Source: Sandaracinobacteroides sp041909755 | GTDB lineage: Bacteria > Pseudomonadota > Alphaproteobacteria > Sphingomonadales > Sphingomonadaceae | Length of the DNA: 5,621 bases | Reading direction: 5' to 3' | NCBI RefSeq assembly: GCF_041909755.1 | Contig: NZ_JAYRCW010000127.1 | Span: 1 to 5,621, forward strand | Shown here: positions 4,617-5,621 of the stretch, in pieces | Layout of the letters: each line of letters starts with the position of its first letter | Numbering within the stretch: position 1 is the stretch's first letter | Made by a program: the position numbers and the translations under genes | The notes under the pieces: generated by a model | Told to the model about the DNA's origin: nothing | The model's input: the letters and a program-made list of their open reading frames with translations, nothing else | The model's database searches: none

Positions 4617-5621
4617 GTGACTATTCGTTTCTGGCTGGCCGCCAGCGTGGCCGTCCTTGCGCCCGCCATCCCCGCGCTTGCGCAAACCGTCGACACCGGC
4701 GAAGGGCTTGAGGACATCATCGTCACCGCCCAGCGCCGCAGCCAGGATCTGCGCGACGTTCCCATTTCCATCACGGCCGCCAATGCCGAAGCGCTTGCGA
4801 ACGCGCGGGTGGACAATGTCTCGAACATCCAGGCGATCAGCCCGTCGGTCAGCTTCCGCGTGACCAACATCGCCACCTCGTCGGCGAACCTCATCATCCG
4901 CGGCCTCGGCACCACCGGCAACAGCCGGTCGTTCGAAGGCTCTGTCGGCGTGTTCATCGACGGCGTCTATCGCACCCGCGCGGCGGCTGCGCTCAACAAC
5001 TTCCTCGACATCGACAATCTGCAGGTTCTGCGCGGCCCGCAGGGCACGCTGTTCGGCAAGAACACCACGGCAGGCGCGCTGCTGCTGTCGTCCGCCACGC
5101 CCAGCCTCGACGAGGCGAGCGGGATGCTGGACGTGACCTACGGCAACTACAACACCGTCGTCGCCCGTGCAGCCGGCAACATTCCGCTGAACGACAAGCT
5201 GGCGCTGCGCGTCGCGGGTCTCGGCTCGCTGCAGGGCGGCTATTACACCGATCCGACCAACGGCCGTCGCTACAACAACAACGACACCGTTGCCGCCAAG
5301 GCGCAACTGCTGTTCGAACCGTCGGATGCGGTCTCGATCCGTCTGGTGGGCGATTACAGCAAGAGCGAAGGCAACTGCTGCTACGCTACCTCCGACTATA
5401 TCAACGGGCCGACCCAGCCGCTGATCAACGCGCTGACGCTGGCCAATGGCCGCAAGCTGCCGTCGTCGAAGCTCGGCGACTTCCAGCAGTCCCTCAGCAC
5501 CGACGGACGCCAGCAGATCAAGGATTACGGCGGCACCCTGCTCGTCGACATCGACGTGGGCGACGACACGCTGAAGTCGGTGACGGCGCTGCGGAAGTTC
5601 GACGTTTCGCAGGTGGACATG
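4617..5621 (+). CDS. TonB-dependent outer membrane receptor, 3' end cut off
   Basis: The first 335 residues of a TonB-dependent receptor are present, and the frame is open to the right edge. Such proteins are 22-strand beta-barrels with an N-terminal plug that import scarce or bulky substrates using energy from TonB-ExbBD. Residues 1-22 form a signal peptide ending P-A-L-A before Q23. A TonB-box-like E32-D-I-I-V-T-A follows, then the plug (about 45-160), including D-V-P-I-S-I-T, L-I-I-R-G-L-G, V-G-V-F-I-D-G-V-Y and the family signature L-R-G-P-Q-G-T-L-F-G-K-N-T-T-A-G (138-153). Barrel strands begin near 170. Adjacent cysteines C254-C255 lie in what should be an early extracellular loop. Translation begins with GTG behind a strong GGAGGAG site. 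Family lengths of about 700-800 residues suggest less than half is visible. The TetR operator upstream indicates substrate-responsive control; the substrate cannot be named. Confidence 0.95.
   Translation, partial: MTIRFWLAASVAVLAPAIPALAQTVDTGEGLEDIIVTAQRRSQDLRDVPISITAANAEALANARVDNVSNIQAISPSVSFRVTNIATSSANLIIRGLGTTGNSRSFEGSVGVFIDGVYRTRAAAALNNFLDIDNLQVLRGPQGTLFGKNTTAGALLLSSATPSLDEASGMLDVTYGNYNTVVARAAGNIPLNDKLALRVAGLGSLQGGYYTDPTNGRRYNNNDTVAAKAQLLFEPSDAVSIRLVGDYSKSEGNCCYATSDYINGPTQPLINALTLANGRKLPSSKLGDFQQSLSTDGRQQIKDYGGTLLVDIDVGDDTLKSVTALRKFDVSQVDM

Noticed and set aside
4239..5306. 355-codon open frame on the minus strand
   Set aside because: It overlaps the TonB receptor and the end of tetR in antisense; the sense frames carry clear family motifs and this one carries none.
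1..5621. tRNA, rRNA, CRISPR array, insertion sequence or attachment site
   Set aside because: None was seen by reading either strand: no spaced direct repeats, no transposase motifs, no tRNA-like arms. All long stretches are accounted for by protein genes.

Overview
This window is GC-rich and tightly packed, and most likely comes from an alphaproteobacterium of the Sphingomonadales. The main pointers are the TonB-dependent receptor with an E-D-I-I-V-T-A-Q-R-R TonB-box region, and its pairing with a TetR regulator, both common in that order. The assignment rests on protein style, not on a marker gene. I see seven protein genes (two cut by the window edges), no RNA genes, no mobile elements and no CRISPR array. 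No gap between genes exceeds about 130 bases.

Left part (1-3743): two gene sets diverge from a short AT-rich control region (about 882-923). Leftward run a small single-domain rhodanese (524-865) and, 2 bases later, a lipoprotein periplasmic adaptor of an RND-type efflux pump (1-521, cut at the window edge). Rightward run a sulfide:quinone oxidoreductase with all three redox cysteines (994-2277), a 67-residue two-helix DUF2892/YgaP-type membrane protein (2290-2493), and a TolC-family outer-membrane efflux protein (2502-3743). The spacing within each set (2, 12 and 8 bases) indicates two operons. The genes read as a sulfide oxidation and sulfane-sulfur handling module (SQR, rhodanese, DUF2892) combined with parts of a tripartite efflux pump. 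The adaptor lies on one transcript and the outer-membrane channel on the other, so the pump could be assembled only if both are expressed. The inner-membrane RND permease is not visible and is expected beyond the left edge.

Right part (3744-5621): a TetR-family regulator (3854-4492) is followed by a TonB-dependent receptor that begins with GTG at 4617 and runs off the right edge. Two closely related 20-base dyad sequences flank the regulator: one at 3729-3748, over the end of the tolC-like gene and ahead of tetR, and one at 4543-4562, just upstream of the receptor gene. They agree at 15 of 20 bases and look like operators for this TetR protein, implying autoregulation and control of the receptor. 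This unit appears functionally separate from the sulfide/efflux unit, although no clear terminator separates them.

The most notable points are the physical coupling of SQR chemistry to an RND efflux pump across one divergent promoter, the splitting of a YgaP-like rhodanese/membrane pair onto opposite transcripts, and the matched TetR operator pair.
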